From an uncultured Collinsella sp. (lineage in GTDB: Bacteria > Actinomycetota > Coriobacteriia > Coriobacteriales > Coriobacteriaceae), in the NCBI GenBank assembly GCA_900757185.1, contig CAAEMX010000057.1, positions 1 through 15,806 on the forward strand: DNA of 15,806 bases. Reading direction: 5' to 3'. This document shows positions 14,265 to 15,806 of this stretch, in pieces. Under the pieces are notes generated by a model. The model was not told where the DNA came from, did not search any database, and was given only the letters and a program-made list of their open reading frames with translations. Made by a program: the position numbers and the translations under genes. The first letter of the stretch is position 1, and each line of letters opens with the position of its first letter.

Positions 14265-15017
14265 ATGACGCAGGCAATATCGGACCCCAGGCAGGCGTCC
14301 GCCGCGCTGGCGGATCTGTTTGACACCCACAAGCGCGTGGTGTTCTTTGGCGGCGCCGGTGTTTCCACGGCGAGTGACATCCCCGATTTCCGCAGCGTGG
14401 ACGGCCTGTATCACCAGCAGTTTGCCTATCCGCCCGAGACCATGCTCTCGCACAGCTTTTACGAGACACATCCGGCGGGGTTCTTCGACTTTTACCGCAC
14501 CAAGATGATCGCGCTTAACGCTAAGCCCAGCCGCTGCCACACCAAGCTGGCCGAGCTGGAGCGAGCTGGCAAGCTCGATGCCGTGGTGACGCAAAACATC
14601 GACGGCTTGCATCAGATGGCGGGCTCGCAGCGCGTATTCGAGCTGCACGGATCGGTCCATCGCAACATTTGCCAGTCGTGCGGCGCGGTCTATAGCGCCG
14701 AGTGGATTTGCTCGCGCGAGCATGAGGACGCCGCGGGCGTGCCCGTGTGCCCTGCGTGCGGTGGTCGCATCAAGCCCGATGTGGTGCTCTACGAAGAGCC
14801 GCTCGACGAGCGTGTGTTGACCGGTGCCGTTGCCGCCATCGCCGCGGCCGATGCCCTCATTGTGGGCGGGACCTCGCTCGTGGTGTATCCGGCGGCAGGC
14901 CTTACGCGTTACTTTACTGGCGATACGCTGGCCATTTGCAATTTGGCGCCTACCGATCAGGATGCAAATGCCGACCTGCTGATTTCTTGCGACATCGCGG
15001 CCGCGTTTGCGTTCTAG
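14265..15017 (+). CDS. cobB: Sir2-family NAD-dependent protein deacylase
   Basis: The product is 250 aa. It removes acyl groups from lysines using NAD, giving nicotinamide and O-acyl-ADP-ribose. It shows GAGVSTASDIPDFRS (30-44), TQNIDGLH (109-116), the catalytic His128 in ELHGS, a zinc ribbon with Cys136, Cys139, Cys162 and Cys165, then KPDVVLYEEPL and GTSLVVYPAAGL. Asp38 replaces the Gly usual in the first NAD motif (SGIPDF in most members). The Tyr-x-x-Arg pair typical of desuccinylases is not obvious, so deacetylase activity is the more likely reading. The start ATG at 14265 is supported by GGAGGG about 5 nt upstream; an in-frame ATG at 14214 has no ribosome site. Confidence 0.93.
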   Translation: MTQAISDPRQASAALADLFDTHKRVVFFGGAGVSTASDIPDFRSVDGLYHQQFAYPPETMLSHSFYETHPAGFFDFYRTKMIALNAKPSRCHTKLAELERAGKLDAVVTQNIDGLHQMAGSQRVFELHGSVHRNICQSCGAVYSAEWICSREHEDAAGVPVCPACGGRIKPDVVLYEEPLDERVLTGAVAAIAAADALIVGGTSLVVYPAAGLTRYFTGDTLAICNLAPTDQDANADLLISCDIAAAFAF

Positions 15018-15031
15018 CCCGTGTGCGCGGA

Positions 15032-15037
15032 TACAAT
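15032..15037 (+). promoter_or_regulatory. Candidate -10 box before folP
   Basis: TACAAT lies 76 nt before the folP start, with no clear -35. If real, folP is transcribed separately from the sirtuin gene through the hairpin at 15063-15090. Confidence 0.3.
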
Positions 15038-15062
15038 AGAAAGACTGAGTGCAAAGCGACCC

Positions 15063-15100
15063 CGCCGCCAGCTCCCCAAGCTCGGCGGCGTGGGCATTTT
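15063..15100 (+). terminator. Hairpin in the folP leader, terminator or attenuator
   Basis: CGCCGCC (15063-15069) pairs with GGCGGCG (15084-15090). Inside, AGCT pairs with AGCT around a CCCCA loop. A TTTT run follows 6 nt later, then the AGGAGG of folP. It could end the sirtuin transcript or attenuate folP. The T-run is short, so strength is doubtful. Confidence 0.4.
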
Positions 15101-15112
15101 AGGAGGATGTTC

Positions 15113-15806
15113 ATGGCGAACGACAGCAAGACATGGCGGTGCGGAAAGTATGAGCTCAGCTTTGACCGTCCGCGCATCATGGGCGTCCTCAACGTGACGC
15201 CCGATTCGTTTAGCGATGGCGGGGAGCACTTCGACCCGGATGCCGCCATCGAGTACGGCCTGGCGATGCTCGACGCCGGCGCCGACATCATCGACGTAGG
15301 CGGCGAGTCCACGCGCCCCGGCTTTACCCCGGTTAATCCCGACGAGGAGGCTCGCCGCGTGCTGCCCGTGGTGCGCGCGCTGGCCAAAGAGGGCGCCATC
15401 GTCTCGATCGACACGCGTCACGTGGCGGTTGCCAAGGCGGCCGTGCGCTGCGGCGCCTCGATCGTCAACGACGTGACCGGCTTCACTGACCCCAAGATGG
15501 TCGAGTTTGTTAAGACGAGCACCTGCGGCGTCATCGTGATGCATGCCGGCGAGGTCGCCGCGCCTACCCGCACGCACGCAACGGTGCAGCTCGATACCTC
15601 GGCGGCGGCGTTTGTTGCCGAGAAGGCGCGCGAGGCGGCTGCCGAGGCCGCGCGTGAGGCTGAGAAGCCGGCTCGCCGCCGTCGCGGCAAGTTACTGGGC
15701 GAGCCTAAGCCGGAGGCCAAGCTTCCGGGCGGCGTGGTGCAGCCCTCGTTGCCGTTTGGCGATCCGGAGCCCGCGACCGAGCCTGCAAGCGAGCAGGAGA
15801 CGCCGG
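15113..15806 (+). CDS. folP: Dihydropteroate synthase, 3' end beyond window, with insertion
   Basis: The first 231 codons are visible; the gene runs off the right edge. The enzyme joins p-aminobenzoate to dihydropterin pyrophosphate in folate synthesis and is the sulfonamide target. It shows MGVLNVTPDSFSDGG (23-37), DVGGESTRPG (61-70), SIDT (98-101), NDVTG (119-123) and the pterin-site MH (143-144). After MHAGEV the family would continue with a short loop and helix. Here about 80 residues of Ala/Glu/Arg then Pro/Glu-rich sequence follow (EAAAEAAREAEKPARRRRGK, later PSLPFGDPEP) up to the edge. The start ATG at 15113 has AGGAGG 6 nt upstream; an in-frame ATG two codons earlier is too close to it. 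Confidence 0.93.
   Translation, partial: MANDSKTWRCGKYELSFDRPRIMGVLNVTPDSFSDGGEHFDPDAAIEYGLAMLDAGADIIDVGGESTRPGFTPVNPDEEARRVLPVVRALAKEGAIVSIDTRHVAVAKAAVRCGASIVNDVTGFTDPKMVEFVKTSTCGVIVMHAGEVAAPTRTHATVQLDTSAAAFVAEKAREAAAEAAREAEKPARRRRGKLLGEPKPEAKLPGGVVQPSLPFGDPEPATEPASEQETP

Overview
The window looks like a chromosomal segment of a high-GC gut actinobacterium of class Coriobacteriia, most likely Collinsella. This is inferred from gene content and style, not from a database search. Indicators are a multi-pass membrane LuxR regulator of the type expanded in this class, a surface protein ending in LAATGD plus a KRRKR tail, ECF transport with a fused double ATPase, and many intergenic palindromic repeats. 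Genes are ordinary high-GC coding sequence, so long antisense open frames are shadows.

Layout. Positions 1-20 hold the first codons of a leftward gene. 107-1513 (-) is a membrane-embedded LuxR-family regulator that starts with TTG. Divergent from it, 1728-2888 (+) encodes a secreted protein with a sortase-type C-terminus. 2889-3282 has no gene. It holds a regular array of six 15-bp sites in alternating orientation, a CACCACAAAGG hairpin and a terminator. 3283-5522 (-) is a two-gene operon with a 10-nt overlap, best read as nfnA-nfnB (electron-bifurcating ferredoxin:NADP oxidoreductase, often labelled glutamate synthase small subunit). 5523-5882 holds its promoter and a 199-bp inverted-repeat element around a terminator. 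Then come pth (5883-6512), prs (6737-7723) and glmU (7917-9329), all leftward and separated by terminators, so probably separate transcripts.

Divergent from glmU is a rightward ECF operon: T component (9523-10416), fused double ATPase (10416-12059) and S component (12064-12777), with 1-nt to 4-nt junctions. Its substrate cannot be read from sequence. The ATPase linker is encoded largely by a 189-bp inverted-repeat element that keeps the reading frame. 12778-13310 has no gene but carries two more inverted-repeat elements, the second around a terminator. xth (exonuclease III, 13311-14129, -) and a sirtuin gene (14265-15017, +) diverge. folP (15113 to the right edge, +) is cut by the window and has an unusual Ala/Glu/Pro-rich insertion after its MH motif.

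The housekeeping genes serve cell-wall precursor supply (glmU), PRPP supply (prs), translation rescue (pth), DNA repair (xth), folate synthesis (folP) and redox balancing (nfnAB). The most unusual content is the set of palindromic elements: at least six sequence families in 16 kb, one inside a coding region and one with a strict 40-bp alternating period. A half-site of that array also occurs as a palindrome just upstream of the surface-protein gene.
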